Part shown: in pieces, positions 26,916 through 35,939 of the stretch | Layout of the letters: every line of letters begins with the position of its first letter | How positions within the stretch are numbered: position 1 is the first letter of the stretch | NCBI GenBank assembly: GCA_019694455.1 | Contig: JAIBBY010000023.1 | Coordinates: 1-64,000, forward strand | DNA from: Pirellulales bacterium | Lineage (GTDB): Bacteria > Planctomycetota > Planctomycetia > Pirellulales > JAEUIK01 | Length of the DNA: 64,000 nt | Reading direction: 5' to 3' | Program-made: the position numbers and the translations under genes | Notes under the pieces: model-generated | Databases searched by the model: none | What the model saw: the letters and a program-made list of their open reading frames with translations, nothing else | What the model was told of the DNA's origin: nothing

Positions 26916-28019
26916 ATGCGACAGGTCGAAATCGACCGCTGGCATCTTGCCCGCGCGCTGGAACTGGCGGCCGCCGGGCGCGGACTGGTGGAGCCCAACC
27001 CGTTGGTGGGCTGCCTCGTCGCCCGCGGCGCCGAGATCATTGGCGAGGGTTGGCATCGCCGATATGGCGGCCCGCATGCCGAAGTGGAGGCCTTGGCCAT
27101 CGCCGGCCAGCGCGCGCGGGGGGCGACGCTATATGTCACGCTGGAGCCGTGCAGTCATCACGGCAAGACGCCTCCCTGCGTCGATGCGATCATCGCCGCG
27201 AGCATCGCCCGTGTAGTGGTGGCGCAGCGCGATCCGTTTCCGCAGGTCGATGGCGCCGGCATTCAGCGACTGCGCGCGGCCGGCATCGAAGTCGAAGTCG
27301 GCCTGCTCGAGGACGAAGCCCGCGAGCTGAACGCGCCGTATCTCAAATTGTTGGCGACCGGGCGCCCCTGGGTGATCGCCAAATGGGCGATGACGCTCGA
27401 CGGCAAGATCGCCACCGCCACGGGGGATAGTCGCTGGATCTCGAACGAAGCCTCGCGCGAGGTCGCCCACGAACTGCGCCGCCAAGTCGACGCGATTGTG
27501 GTTGGCCGTGGAACCGTGAAGGCAGACGACCCGCTGCTCACCGCGCGCCCTGCCGGCCCGCGCGTGCTCACGCGGATCGTGCTCGATAGCGCCGCGGCGC
27601 TCGATCCGGCGTCGCAACTGGCGCGCACGGCCCACGACTCGCCGGTGCTGGTCGCGGCCGCCAGCTATGCCAGCGAGATCGCTTGCCAGCGCTTGCGGCA
27701 ACTAGGGGTGGAGGTGTTTCGCTCGGCGGGCGACACGCCTCTGGCGCGCTGGGATCAATTGCTGCTGGAACTGGGGCGCCGGCGAATGACCAACATCCTG
27801 GTGGAAGGGGGGGGCCGCGTGCTTGGCTCGCTGTTCGCCAGCTCGCAAATCGATGAAGCGCATGTGTTCGTCGCGCCCAAGTTGGTTGGCGGAGCCGCCG
27901 CCCCCTCGCCGCTGGCGGGGGACGGCGTGCCACAGATGGCGCTGGCCTCACAGTTGCAATCGCCGCGCGTACGCGTGCTGGGGGGCGACGTGTACATCTG
28001 CGGACGAATCGCCCGCTAG
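26916..28019 (+). CDS. ribD: Bifunctional riboflavin biosynthesis protein: pyrimidine deaminase/reductase
   Basis: 367 residues with both RibD domains. The N-terminal deaminase has the zinc site HAEVEA (His54, Glu56) and PCSHHGKTPPC (Cys79, Cys88). The C-terminal reductase has KWAMTLDGKIATATGDSRWIS, VDAIVVGRGTVKADDPLLTAR, ILVEGGGRVLGSLF and APKLVGG. It deaminates and reduces the pyrimidine intermediate formed from GTP in flavin synthesis. ATG 26916 is 5 bases past the stop of the TPR gene. No FMN riboswitch was seen upstream, and the other rib genes are not in the window. It converges on the redoxin-fusion gene 21 bases away. Confidence 0.95.
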   Translation: MRQVEIDRWHLARALELAAAGRGLVEPNPLVGCLVARGAEIIGEGWHRRYGGPHAEVEALAIAGQRARGATLYVTLEPCSHHGKTPPCVDAIIAASIARVVVAQRDPFPQVDGAGIQRLRAAGIEVEVGLLEDEARELNAPYLKLLATGRPWVIAKWAMTLDGKIATATGDSRWISNEASREVAHELRRQVDAIVVGRGTVKADDPLLTARPAGPRVLTRIVLDSAAALDPASQLARTAHDSPVLVAAASYASEIACQRLRQLGVEVFRSAGDTPLARWDQLLLELGRRRMTNILVEGGGRVLGSLFASSQIDEAHVFVAPKLVGGAAAPSPLAGDGVPQMALASQLQSPRVRVLGGDVYICGRIAR

Positions 28020-28040
28020 CGCGCCGAAAGCGCGGTGAAC

Positions 28041-29996
28041 TTATCCCGTGACATGCCGGCCGCGCTGCCAGTAGCTCGCGGCCAAGCTTACCGCAATGCC
28101 GCCAGCCAGCGCCACAAACGCGATGCGCCGCGTCCGCGGCGTGCCATACGCCAATGGATAGTTGTTCCAGTGCTGCACGACGGGCGTGGCGCAGAAGATG
28201 CCAATCATCATCTCGTCCCACGATTGATCGCCCCACCGCACCCGCGCTGCTGGATCGGGGTTGCTGGGGTTCTCCGCCGAGTTGTCGAAGCTCGCGCTGC
28301 AGACCAACTCCGTGCCGCGCGGCATCCGCTTCGGCTGGGCCAGGTAGTAGCTGTGCTGCCAGTTGAAATCGAACCGCGGCACATCGAGCAGAATCTCGCG
28401 CTTGCCCCCCGGATACACCGCTTCGTAGCGAAACGATTTGCCCCGCAGATGCATGTGCGGGCGGAGGATCATCAGGTCCATGTCCTCGGGAAAGCGATAC
28501 GAGATCCGCGAGCGATAGTCGGCTTCGCCCGGCGGAATGTCGATCTTTGTGTCGGCGGGCATGAACGCCTGCACTTCTTTTTTCACGTCGCCCGGTTCGG
28601 CGAAGACCAGCCCGATGTGGCTCCGATCTTGTTGCACAACGCCGTTGGGCGTGTAGTGCATTTCAAAGGCGAACTGCGTGCCGGCCGGCAGGTAGATCGC
28701 ATGCCCTGGAGGCAGCACCAGCGGTTCGCCTCCGGGATTGAACCCGCCGAGCAAGTTGATGCGCGTATTGTGCTGCATATCCCAGTCGCCCCACGGCGGC
28801 TTGTGATACACGGTGACATGATGCACCACCTGTCGAGCGCCGGGGCGCGCCTCGACCGCTTGCACCCAGCGGTCTTCCTTGAAACCGGGATCAACGTAAA
28901 ACCACTGGTAGTCCACCACACCATCGGCCGGCACCTCGAACGGTTTTTCGGCCAGGTACACGATCTGGTCGGGCTCGCCAATCCGCCAGCCACTGGCGTA
29001 CTCGCGCGGCGCGGGTAGCTTTTCAGGATCGCCCTGTGGAGCGCCAGCGTCGATCCAGGCCAGCAGCGCCGATTTTTCTTCCGGCGTAAGCCGCAGATCG
29101 TTGGAGAACTGGCCATGCTCGGGATTGGCGTTCCACGGTGGCATTCGCTCGAGCGTGACCACCTCGCGAATCGTCTCGGCCCAACCCAAGGCGTCGTCGT
29201 AGGTCAACAGCGGAAACGGGGCGAACTGCCCCGGCCGATGACACTCCTGGCAGCGCCGCTGAATGATGTCGGCGATTTTGCTGGACCAAGTGATGTCGCC
29301 AGCGGCCGGCGCGGCTTGACCTTCACGCTGGCGCACCTCGGTGCGGCCAATGAAGCAGCCTGGCGCCTCGGTCGATGGATCAAAGACCTCCTTGCCGTCC
29401 AGCACCGCTTCGATCGCGAAGCGCAGATCGTGACGCGTCGCCGCGGCGCGTTGCACACCCACCTCGTATTGATTGTCGATGCGGCCTCGATAGCGCAGCA
29501 CGCGATTGCCATCGAGCACAAACGCCTCTGGCGTGCGCTCGGCGCCAAAGCGATCGGCGATCACGTTGCCAACGTCTTTCAATTGGGGAAACGAAAAGTG
29601 GTGCTGCTCGACATAAGCCGCCAGTTCGCTATTGGAATCTTGGCGATTGGAGTTGATGCCAAAAAACGCCACGCCGCGCCCGGCGAAGCGCTCGGCCAAT
29701 TCGTTGAGCCTTGGCGCATAGAGATTCGCCAGCGGACATTCCACCCCGAGAAACACCACCACAAAGGCCTTGGTGTCGGGCGCCGAGGCCAAGGCGTGCT
29801 CGCGGCCATGCGAATCGCGCAAGGTAAATTCGTCGATCGGCAAACCCAGTTCGGCCGCCGTGGATGGGCTCGCGGCGGCGGCGATCGCCAACACCAGCGC
29901 CCAGCATGCGATCCAACGTGGCGTCGCTACGAAGGTCGCCAAACAAGCTCGTGCTCGGTGGCGCCAACGGGGCGTGGTTTGCAAGAGTCGTCGCAT
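28041..29996 (-). CDS. Redoxin / cytochrome c / copper type II monooxygenase-like fusion
   Basis: 651 residues in one chain. After an N-terminal membrane or signal helix (about 26-48) comes an AhpC/TSA-like redoxin domain (50-205) with a single cysteine in FLGVECPLANLYAPRL (Cys87). A cytochrome c domain follows with CQECH (249-253) and a likely axial Met in ERMPPW (285). The last part resembles ascorbate-dependent copper monooxygenases (PHM/DBH): VVHHVTVYHKP (392-400), FAFEMHYTPNG, and RPHMHLRG near 520. The final helix (IAFVALAGGIAVSLAASYW) probably anchors it. It is likely an exported redox enzyme; its substrate is unknown. Haem attachment would need the Ccs genes found at the right edge of the window. 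Confidence 0.87.
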   Translation of the reverse strand: MRRLLQTTPRWRHRARACLATFVATPRWIACWALVLAIAAAASPSTAAELGLPIDEFTLRDSHGREHALASAPDTKAFVVVFLGVECPLANLYAPRLNELAERFAGRGVAFFGINSNRQDSNSELAAYVEQHHFSFPQLKDVGNVIADRFGAERTPEAFVLDGNRVLRYRGRIDNQYEVGVQRAAATRHDLRFAIEAVLDGKEVFDPSTEAPGCFIGRTEVRQREGQAAPAAGDITWSSKIADIIQRRCQECHRPGQFAPFPLLTYDDALGWAETIREVVTLERMPPWNANPEHGQFSNDLRLTPEEKSALLAWIDAGAPQGDPEKLPAPREYASGWRIGEPDQIVYLAEKPFEVPADGVVDYQWFYVDPGFKEDRWVQAVEARPGARQVVHHVTVYHKPPWGDWDMQHNTRINLLGGFNPGGEPLVLPPGHAIYLPAGTQFAFEMHYTPNGVVQQDRSHIGLVFAEPGDVKKEVQAFMPADTKIDIPPGEADYRSRISYRFPEDMDLMILRPHMHLRGKSFRYEAVYPGGKREILLDVPRFDFNWQHSYYLAQPKRMPRGTELVCSASFDNSAENPSNPDPAARVRWGDQSWDEMMIGIFCATPVVQHWNNYPLAYGTPRTRRIAFVALAGGIAVSLAASYWQRGRHVTG

Positions 29997-30082
29997 GCGA
30001 CGCGGCTGCCAGGTAGGTGCAGGGGGCGGTGGGTATTCCGCCTCCTATCTTACCAGCCAACCGCGACCCACGCAGTCAATCG

Positions 30083-31243
30083 CTATTTCACGCCGTAAAG
30101 GCGTTCCAGCTTTTTGCTGGTGGGCTCAGGCTCGCCGGGCATGCGGGGCGCCTCAATCGCCATCGGCGTGGCGACCGCCGGGGCCGACTCCACCGTGGCG
30201 CTCACAACTCGCACGCTCGTCGCGGGCGGCGTCATGCTGATTGCCGGCGCCGCGCCGGCCAATTTGCCCGGTTCGCCCGGACGGGGGAACTCGTCAGTGT
30301 ACGGCTTGAGCGGCAGAAAGCGCCACGGATAGTGATAGTCGGTCATCAACTCTTGCGAGTACATGCCGGGCCAGTGATAGGTGTAGAGCGGCGGCACGGG
30401 AAATTTGTAGCTGCCGTTGCATCCACAGTTGAATGAACCCACCTCGTGCTGCACGAGCAGTCCGCCAAGGCAACCAAGGCAGCCCAACCGCGACCCCAGG
30501 GCGGGCTTGGCGCAGTCGCTCCCGCATTGTCCCCCCGAGCAGTTGCCCGAAGCGCAATCGCCGGCGGCGACATCATCCGTGGCGACAGCGCCAGAGTCTT
30601 GTGTTTCGCCGGGGGGGGAGACGACGACATCGGAGATGACTGTTTCGGCGATGGCTTGCATGTGCTCGGCGGTTTGCACCGGCGCGATGCTGTGCGGCGG
30701 CAAAGGCGCTGGTGATTCGTTGGCCGCGGCCAGGCGCACATCAGCGTCTCGGCGCATGCGGCGTCCTTGCGCTTTGGATTGGGAGACGACCGGCGTGGCG
30801 CCCGCGATGCGCAACGATCGTGGCGAGCCGACGACCTCTGGCTGAGGGGGCGCCACGTCGGCTGGCACGTCGCAGATCGGCTGCGCGGGCGCCGGCGCGG
30901 TTTGTACCAGCGATTCGACCAAATCGGCGGGAGCGGCCTCTCCATCGAGCGGGGCCGGTTCAACGAGCACCGCGGCTTCGCTGGCATTGGCCGTCGCTTC
31001 GCGCGATTGCCGCGCTAACATTAGTCGCTCGGCCAGCGGCGACGGTGTGGCGCTGGTGCGGCGCGTGCGCTGAATCGCCATGGGAACCGGCGCGGCGTCG
31101 GTTGCATCGCTCGCCTGGCGCTCGACTGGCAACGGTGGTTCGAGTTCGACTTCCGCTTGTTGCGCGCGGCATTGCGCGGCGCCAAAAAACAAAGCCAAAC
31201 TGGCGGCCAGCGCGGCCAGCCCGCGCTTATGTGAATATCGCAT
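30083..31243 (-). CDS. Secreted Cys-rich planctomycete-type protein, unknown
   Basis: 386 residues. A signal peptide (MRYSHKRGLAALAASLALFFGAAQCRAQ) is followed by a long Ala/Pro/Glu-rich low-complexity region. A cysteine cluster follows (DCASGNCSGGQCGSDC, then LGCLGCLGGL) and then the most conserved-looking block, CGCNGSYKFPVPPLYTYHWPGMYSQ and YPWRFLPLKPY. From memory, the GSYKFPVPPxYTYHWPGMYSQ segment recurs in planctomycete secreted proteins. The end ERLYGVK follows another low-complexity linker. The ATG at 31243 has GGGGGGA upstream. Function unknown; the cysteines may bind metal or form disulphides. Confidence 0.75.
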   Translation of the reverse strand: MRYSHKRGLAALAASLALFFGAAQCRAQQAEVELEPPLPVERQASDATDAAPVPMAIQRTRRTSATPSPLAERLMLARQSREATANASEAAVLVEPAPLDGEAAPADLVESLVQTAPAPAQPICDVPADVAPPQPEVVGSPRSLRIAGATPVVSQSKAQGRRMRRDADVRLAAANESPAPLPPHSIAPVQTAEHMQAIAETVISDVVVSPPGETQDSGAVATDDVAAGDCASGNCSGGQCGSDCAKPALGSRLGCLGCLGGLLVQHEVGSFNCGCNGSYKFPVPPLYTYHWPGMYSQELMTDYHYPWRFLPLKPYTDEFPRPGEPGKLAGAAPAISMTPPATSVRVVSATVESAPAVATPMAIEAPRMPGEPEPTSKKLERLYGVK

Positions 31244-31419
31244 GCACTTTTCCCCCCGGAAAATGGGCGACAGGGCGCGACCACGACCGGAAACGGCGGG
31301 CTGCAAACTTCGCCTCGTTGGCATCATCGGCAAATGCGGCGCGCCGACCACAGCCCGATTTTTCTCGCGGGCTTGCCTGCTCGATCAGCTAGCTGCGCGA
31401 TGGGACAATCAACTGGCGA

Positions 31420-32202
31420 CTACGCCTTGCGTGCTAGCACCCGGTCGATGAGCCATGGCGCCGCGCGATTGAGCCACACGAGCATGCGGCCAGAATGGCT
31501 GGGGACTATCGCCCGCCGCCCGCGCCGCATGGCGCGCACAATCTCGGCCGCCACCTGCTCGCTGGTGCGGCGCGGCCGATTGGGCCACAGGACTTCTCCC
31601 TTGGTCTCGACGAGGTTGTCAAAGAACTCGCTGTTGGTCGAACCAGGGCTGACCACCATGAGGTCGATGCCGTGCCGCGCAAACTCGGCCCGCAGCGAAT
31701 CGCTCAACCCTTGCAGCGCGAACTTGCTGGCGCAGTACTCGCTCATGCTGGGAATCGCCCGCTGTCCCAACACGGAGCTAATGTTGACCACCAAGGGATG
31801 ATTGCCGCGCTGCAACAGCGGCAGGCTAGCGCGGATCAATTCCGCTGGCCCAAAGAAATTGACCTCCATGACCTGTCGCAATCGCGCCTCGTCGGCATGC
31901 TCGAACAGTCCCAAGGCGCCGACGCCGGCGTTGTTGATCAACACGTCCAGCGCGCCAAACCGCTCGCCGACCAGACGCAACCATTCGGTCCGCGCCGCCG
32001 GATCGGTGAGGTCGCCGACGGCGATCTCCATCGTGCCCGGTCCTTGATTGTCGTTCGCCAGGGCGCGCAACAGTGGCTCTCGGCGCGCGACCGCCAGCAC
32101 CCGCGCGCCGGCTCGGGTCAGTTCCAGCGCCAATGCGCGGCCGATGCCGCTCGAAGCCCCGGTCAGCAAAATGCGGCTGCCGTTCAAGGTGCGTCGTGCC
32201 AT
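31420..32202 (-). CDS. Short-chain dehydrogenase/reductase
   Basis: 260 residues of the classical SDR family. It shows TGASSGIG (nucleotide-binding Gly motif, about 12-19), NNAGVGALG, the catalytic serine in NISSVLG, and Tyr-Lys in SEYCASKFALQG. The C-terminal ERR-rich part and LNRAAPWLIDRVLARKA suggest membrane association, as in SDRs acting on lipids or ketones. Cofactor and substrate are not predictable; the GDLTD segment fits NAD(P)H binding. ATG 32202 is selected because it precedes the first beta strand; an earlier in-frame start at 32241 adds 13 residues. It stands divergently to the DUF2238-like gene. Confidence 0.9.
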   Translation of the reverse strand: MARRTLNGSRILLTGASSGIGRALALELTRAGARVLAVARREPLLRALANDNQGPGTMEIAVGDLTDPAARTEWLRLVGERFGALDVLINNAGVGALGLFEHADEARLRQVMEVNFFGPAELIRASLPLLQRGNHPLVVNISSVLGQRAIPSMSEYCASKFALQGLSDSLRAEFARHGIDLMVVSPGSTNSEFFDNLVETKGEVLWPNRPRRTSEQVAAEIVRAMRRGRRAIVPSHSGRMLVWLNRAAPWLIDRVLARKA

Positions 32203-32285
32203 GCGCAAGTTCCGTGGGCGTGGGTTAGAGTTGTGAGGCACGATAGCAAAGTTCCAGGTCGTCGCACATCCGCCAGGGAGTCGCT

Positions 32286-32945
32286 ATGACAGCCAAAGCA
32301 CCTGACGCCGAACCGCCGTTGGTCACTCCGTTTGTTGGCGCCGTCGTCGCCGTAACGCTGGCGTATCTGGTGGCCGCGGTTGTTGGCGCGCTGCAATCGG
32401 GTAACCGCGAGTTCATTCTGTACATCGCCGTGATGGCGGCGCTCATCGCCTACATCGGCTGGCTGCACTGGCGATTTCACCTTGCCGAGTGGTCGCTCGC
32501 CGCGCTCAGCTTGTGGGGGCTGTTGCACATGGCGGGGGGACTCGTCCCGGTGCCCGAGAGCTGGCCCATCGACGGTCACATTCGCGTCCTCTATAGTTGG
32601 TGGATTATTCCGAGCCGGCTGAAATACGATCAGGCGGTGCATGCCTTTGGCTTTGGCGTGGCGACCTGGGTGTGTTGGCAGATCGCTCAAGCGTCGATCG
32701 CGCGTTGGCTAGGCGTGGCGCGGCGCGATGTTCGCCCCAGCGCGCCGCTACTGACGATTTGCGCATTGGCCGGCATGGGTCTGGGCGCGGCGAACGAGGT
32801 GGTCGAGTTCGCGGCGACGCTGGCGGTGGCCGAGACGAACGTCGGCGGCTACGTGAACACCGGCTGGGATCTGGTGTCGAACGCGCTGGGATCGATCACC
32901 GCGGCGCTGGCGATTGCGATTTGCGCGAGACGAGCGCGCGATTGA
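32286..32945 (+). CDS. DUF2238-like integral membrane protein
   Basis: 219 residues with about six TM helices. Recognisable segments are HWRFHLAEWSLAALSLWGLLHMAGGLVPV, the conserved RLKYDQAVHAFGFGVATWVCWQ, GLGAANEVVEFAA and VGGYVNTGWDLVSNALGSITAAL. These match the pattern of the DUF2238/YjdF family of predicted membrane proteins. The ATG at 32286 is preceded by AGGGAGTCGCT. No function is established for the family; the His and Glu in the helices might form a site. The gene converges on the ExeA-like gene across a hairpin-rich gap. Confidence 0.83.
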   Translation: MTAKAPDAEPPLVTPFVGAVVAVTLAYLVAAVVGALQSGNREFILYIAVMAALIAYIGWLHWRFHLAEWSLAALSLWGLLHMAGGLVPVPESWPIDGHIRVLYSWWIIPSRLKYDQAVHAFGFGVATWVCWQIAQASIARWLGVARRDVRPSAPLLTICALAGMGLGAANEVVEFAATLAVAETNVGGYVNTGWDLVSNALGSITAALAIAICARRARD

Positions 32946-33048
32946 AAAAACTCGTCGCTCAACATTTGTCTAGCTAGAAATCTGGCGCGAACGCGTCATA
33001 CTTCAACCAAGGACGTGGCCCTAGTGGAGTTCGCCTCGATCGTTTTAG

Positions 33049-33131
33049 AACCCACGCCGGGTTAGTGACTCCCGTATATCGGGAGACGAACTGCCCAAAC
33101 ATGGTAGTACCATCCGGGAACCCGACGTCGG
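33049..33131. repeat. Cluster of four inverted repeats in a convergent gap
   Basis: Between two convergent stops (32945 and 33177): AACCC/GGGTT (33049-33063), CTCCCG/CGGGAG with a TATAT loop (33069-33085), ATGGTA/TACCAT (33101-33113) and CCGACGTCGG (33122-33131), followed by a T5 run at 33140-33144. It could be a bidirectional terminator, a structured RNA or a remnant of a mobile element. No open frame of note crosses it. Confidence 0.5.
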
Positions 33132-33176
33132 CTGCGTCCTTTTTCTATGCGCTGGCGTCGCCGTCGCGCCAGGACG

Positions 33177-34001
33177 CTACTCGGGCGTGACCGTCACCAA
33201 CTCTTGCGCCACCGCTTCGACCTGCGGCGCGGTGATGCTCGGCTGCTCCTCGGCAAACGCGATCAACAGCGCCAGATCGCACAGGCGATTGATCTTGCGC
33301 GGGTTGCCGTGCGTCAGAAAGTGCGCCGCCTCCAGCGCCGGTGTGTCGAAGATCGGCGCCTGAGCGCCGGCGACCGTCAGCCGGTGACTGATGTAACTCA
33401 TCGTTTCGTCGAGCGTGAGCGCGCGCAACAGGCACTTCACGCCGAGCCGCTCTTCCCATTGCGGCATGCGGTCGAACGCCGGCAGCAAAGCGGGTTGGCC
33501 GCACAACAACAGCGTCAACTGCGGCCCACGTTCGTTTTGAAAGTTGGACAACAGCCGCAGCGCCTCCCAGGCGGCCGGCTCGGCAATCAGGTGCGCCTCG
33601 TCGACCACCACCAGCGCGTGGCGCCCCTGGCGACTGTTTTCGGCCAGGCTTTTTTCAATGCGCCGCACGCTCTCGTTGACTCGGGGAGGGTGCCCGGCAG
33701 GGGCGGTGGCCGGATCAAGTTCGTCGGCCAGATAAGCCAATAGCTCTTCGGGCGGCATCTGCGGAAAAACCAGATGCGCCACGGGCGAAAAGGCTTCGCT
33801 CAGTTGCCGCTTGAGCATTTCCACAATCAGCGTCTTGCCGACGCCGGAGCCACCGGTCAACAGCGCGGCGCCGCGCGTGTTTTCGATGGCGTAGCGCAGC
33901 TTGAGTATCGCCCCTTGATGCGCTTCGCACGGGTAATAGAAGTTCGGGTCCGAGCTGTTCTCGAACGGGCGTCGATCGAGTTGCCAGTAGGCTTGGTACA
34001 T
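33177..34001 (-). CDS. ExeA/GspA-like AAA ATPase
   Basis: 274 residues from the Met at 34001. The start MYQAYWQLDRRPFENSSDPNFYYPCEAH is the pattern of ExeA-like ATPases. Walker A is GGSGVGKT (50-57) and Walker B is ALVVVDEAHLI. Later RLGVKCLLRALTLDET and HGNPRKINRLCDLALLIAF mark the C-terminal lid, a segment typical of the family. It likely powers assembly of an envelope complex. In planctomycetes and proteobacteria such ATPases sit in exopolysaccharide loci. The frame is open to a GTG at 34049, which would add 16 residues; ATG 34001 fits the family. It is the last gene of a minus-strand trio, 58 bases after the CpsD-like gene. Confidence 0.86.
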   Translation of the reverse strand: MYQAYWQLDRRPFENSSDPNFYYPCEAHQGAILKLRYAIENTRGAALLTGGSGVGKTLIVEMLKRQLSEAFSPVAHLVFPQMPPEELLAYLADELDPATAPAGHPPRVNESVRRIEKSLAENSRQGRHALVVVDEAHLIAEPAAWEALRLLSNFQNERGPQLTLLLCGQPALLPAFDRMPQWEERLGVKCLLRALTLDETMSYISHRLTVAGAQAPIFDTPALEAAHFLTHGNPRKINRLCDLALLIAFAEEQPSITAPQVEAVAQELVTVTPE

Positions 34002-34059
34002 GGCCGATGCCGCGGCGGGTGGAAACCGTCCACCCGCTGGGGCGTTCACTCGCTTTCAC

Positions 34060-35241
34060 TCAGACAAAGTTTTCCGCGACCCCGTGCCAACGGATCCCCA
34101 GGGCTTCGATCTGCGTCACCGCCGCCGATAGTTCTGGCGTCCGGACCTGCCGCATGTCGCGCGCCAGCAGCACGCCATCAAGCGGCGCCGCCGCCAACAC
34201 GCCCGATCGGAGGCTCGCTTGCAGCGAACCGAGATCAATCAGCGTCACATCGAACGCGTCACGCAATTCGCCCAGCACTTCGGTCAAACGATCGGTTTGC
34301 AAGGCATCGAGTCGGCGGGTGGCGCGCATCAAGGGGGCCAACGTCAAGCGGTCGTGCGCCGACTCGACCAGGGCCTCACCCAGCGGCAGGTCTTGCGCGA
34401 TGGCCTCTTGCCAGCCAAACTGCGGCTGCACGCCGAGGGTGGCCGCCAACTGCGGCCGCGCCAGATCGCAATCGGCGATCGCCACGTGCAAACCTTGCGC
34501 GGCCAGGCGCCGCGCGAGACACAAGACCAATGTGGTGACACCCGACCGCGGACGGCAGCCGAGCGCGCCAAGCAGTTTGCGTCCTTGCCGCGTGCCGGTC
34601 ATCAATTGCTCGCACAGCGCGTCGAAGCGGCTCGCCAGCCGCTCTTCCAGTTCGAGGCACAAGGGCGGAAACGTGAATCGCTCGAGCTGAAACGACGCCG
34701 GCAAGCCTTGCGGCGCCAAGGTCGGCATCTTCCAGGCGCGTAGTTGTTCGCTCTCTGCGCGCGGCTCTTCGTCACCGAGCGTGTCGCCGTATGGCGAAGG
34801 GAAGGCGCTGGCCGTCGGCGCGGGGCTCTCGATCTCGGCCGCGCGCGGGCGCTCTGTTTGCAACGACGCGCCACGGAAACGCGCCAAGGGGCCCTTGGGC
34901 GTTCCGCTCGGACGACCACGCCGCGGCGGCGCGCTTTCGTCAATGGTATGCGTGGCCAGGCGGGGGCGCACGGGCTCCGGCGCCGCTTCGATGGGCTCCT
35001 CGGCGCGTATCTGATCGGGCAGGAAGTTCGCCCGGTCTCCTTCGATGGCCGGCTCTTCCTGGCGATTGCGATTGACGTGGCTGCGATAGAGGTCGCCCAG
35101 TGAAGGGGCGCTGCCGGCGCCGGGCAACTCGTCGGCGATGGGCTCGCCGCGCGGCGCGCCCCCCAGCAAGGTGTCGAGCGCCACGCCGGCCGTTTCGTTT
35201 TTGTTGTACGCTTTGATGAAAGCCGCGTCCAAATGACTCAT
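34060..35241 (-). CDS. CpsD/CapB-like ATPase (exopolysaccharide co-polymerase kinase type)
   Basis: 393 residues. About 190 N-terminal residues are low-complexity and Pro/Arg-rich; then a P-loop ATPase domain of the BY-kinase/CpsD family. ERLASRFDALCEQLM, GALGCRPRSGVTTLVLCLARRLA, VAIADCDLARPQLAATLG and VTLIDLGSL correspond to its Walker A, A' and B. In the Walker A the usual lysine before Thr-Thr is a valine (SGVTT), a variant also known in some polysaccharide ATPases. There is no tyrosine-rich tail. Its ATG overlaps the stop of the gene at 35238 (ATGA), so the two are coupled. Confidence 0.82.
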   Translation of the reverse strand: MSHLDAAFIKAYNKNETAGVALDTLLGGAPRGEPIADELPGAGSAPSLGDLYRSHVNRNRQEEPAIEGDRANFLPDQIRAEEPIEAAPEPVRPRLATHTIDESAPPRRGRPSGTPKGPLARFRGASLQTERPRAAEIESPAPTASAFPSPYGDTLGDEEPRAESEQLRAWKMPTLAPQGLPASFQLERFTFPPLCLELEERLASRFDALCEQLMTGTRQGRKLLGALGCRPRSGVTTLVLCLARRLAAQGLHVAIADCDLARPQLAATLGVQPQFGWQEAIAQDLPLGEALVESAHDRLTLAPLMRATRRLDALQTDRLTEVLGELRDAFDVTLIDLGSLQASLRSGVLAAAPLDGVLLARDMRQVRTPELSAAVTQIEALGIRWHGVAENFV

Positions 35242-35939
35242 CGCTGGCTCCCAGGGCCGAAAGGCATGATTTGCCCGCCCAACTCGGCCACGCCTTGCCG
35301 CGCCGGCGCGGGAGACTGGTATCCAGGAGGCGCCGCTGGCGATTGCGGCAACTGCGCCATGCGCTCGATAGGTTCGTTGCCAAAACCGGGCGGCGGCGAT
35401 GGCATGGTCGGCGGCACAAAGTTTGGTGGCGCGGGTTCGGCCGAGATGGCGGTCACCGCGCCTATCTCCACGGTAGGAGCGCTTGGCGGCGCGTCGGCCA
35501 TCAAAGGCGCTGCCCCCCAGGGCTGCGCGGGGGTCGCGCCGCCGGTGGGCAATGTGGCGGGCGTGGACGTCAGTTCCACCTGTGGTATCGCCACTTCGGC
35601 CGCCACGGCTGGGGCGGGAGCGTCGCGCATCACCGCCATCGCGGTGAGTTGCACCAGCACCAACAACGTGGCGCCGGCGACCACCTTGGGGTGACGCAGC
35701 AAAAATTCAAACGTAGCGGGCGCCATCTGGCCCAAGGCGCGGCGCCAATCGATGGTCGGCAACTTGCCGCGCCAGTCGATGCGCTTGGCCAGCGCGCTGG
35801 CGCGCTCGGCAAGTGGCGGTTGATTCGTGGTCTTTTCGAGGTTCGGCAGCCGAATGAGCACCTGCGATCGATGCGTGTCCGCGGCGCCTCCAGTGGGGGC
35901 GACGCGCTTCGGGACCGTTGCAGTCTTGGAAAGCGCCAT
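35238..35939 (-). CDS. Single-TM protein with Pro/Ala-rich tail, first gene of the CpsD/ExeA cluster
   Basis: 233 residues. A cytoplasmic N-terminal part (to about 85, with RIDWRGKLPTIDWRRALGQ) precedes one TM helix (VVAGATLLVLVQLTAMAVM), then a Pro/Ala-rich extracytoplasmic region. No domain was recognised. Operon position with an ATPase of the CpsD type and an ExeA-like ATPase suggests an adaptor for envelope or polysaccharide assembly; this is inference. Its stop overlaps the next start by four bases (ATGA). Confidence 0.75.
   Translation of the reverse strand: MALSKTATVPKRVAPTGGAADTHRSQVLIRLPNLEKTTNQPPLAERASALAKRIDWRGKLPTIDWRRALGQMAPATFEFLLRHPKVVAGATLLVLVQLTAMAVMRDAPAPAVAAEVAIPQVELTSTPATLPTGGATPAQPWGAAPLMADAPPSAPTVEIGAVTAISAEPAPPNFVPPTMPSPPPGFGNEPIERMAQLPQSPAAPPGYQSPAPARQGVAELGGQIMPFGPGSQR

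Noticed and set aside
30083-31243. Cys-rich protein as a multihaem cytochrome
   Set aside because: The cysteines do not form CxxCH motifs with histidine.
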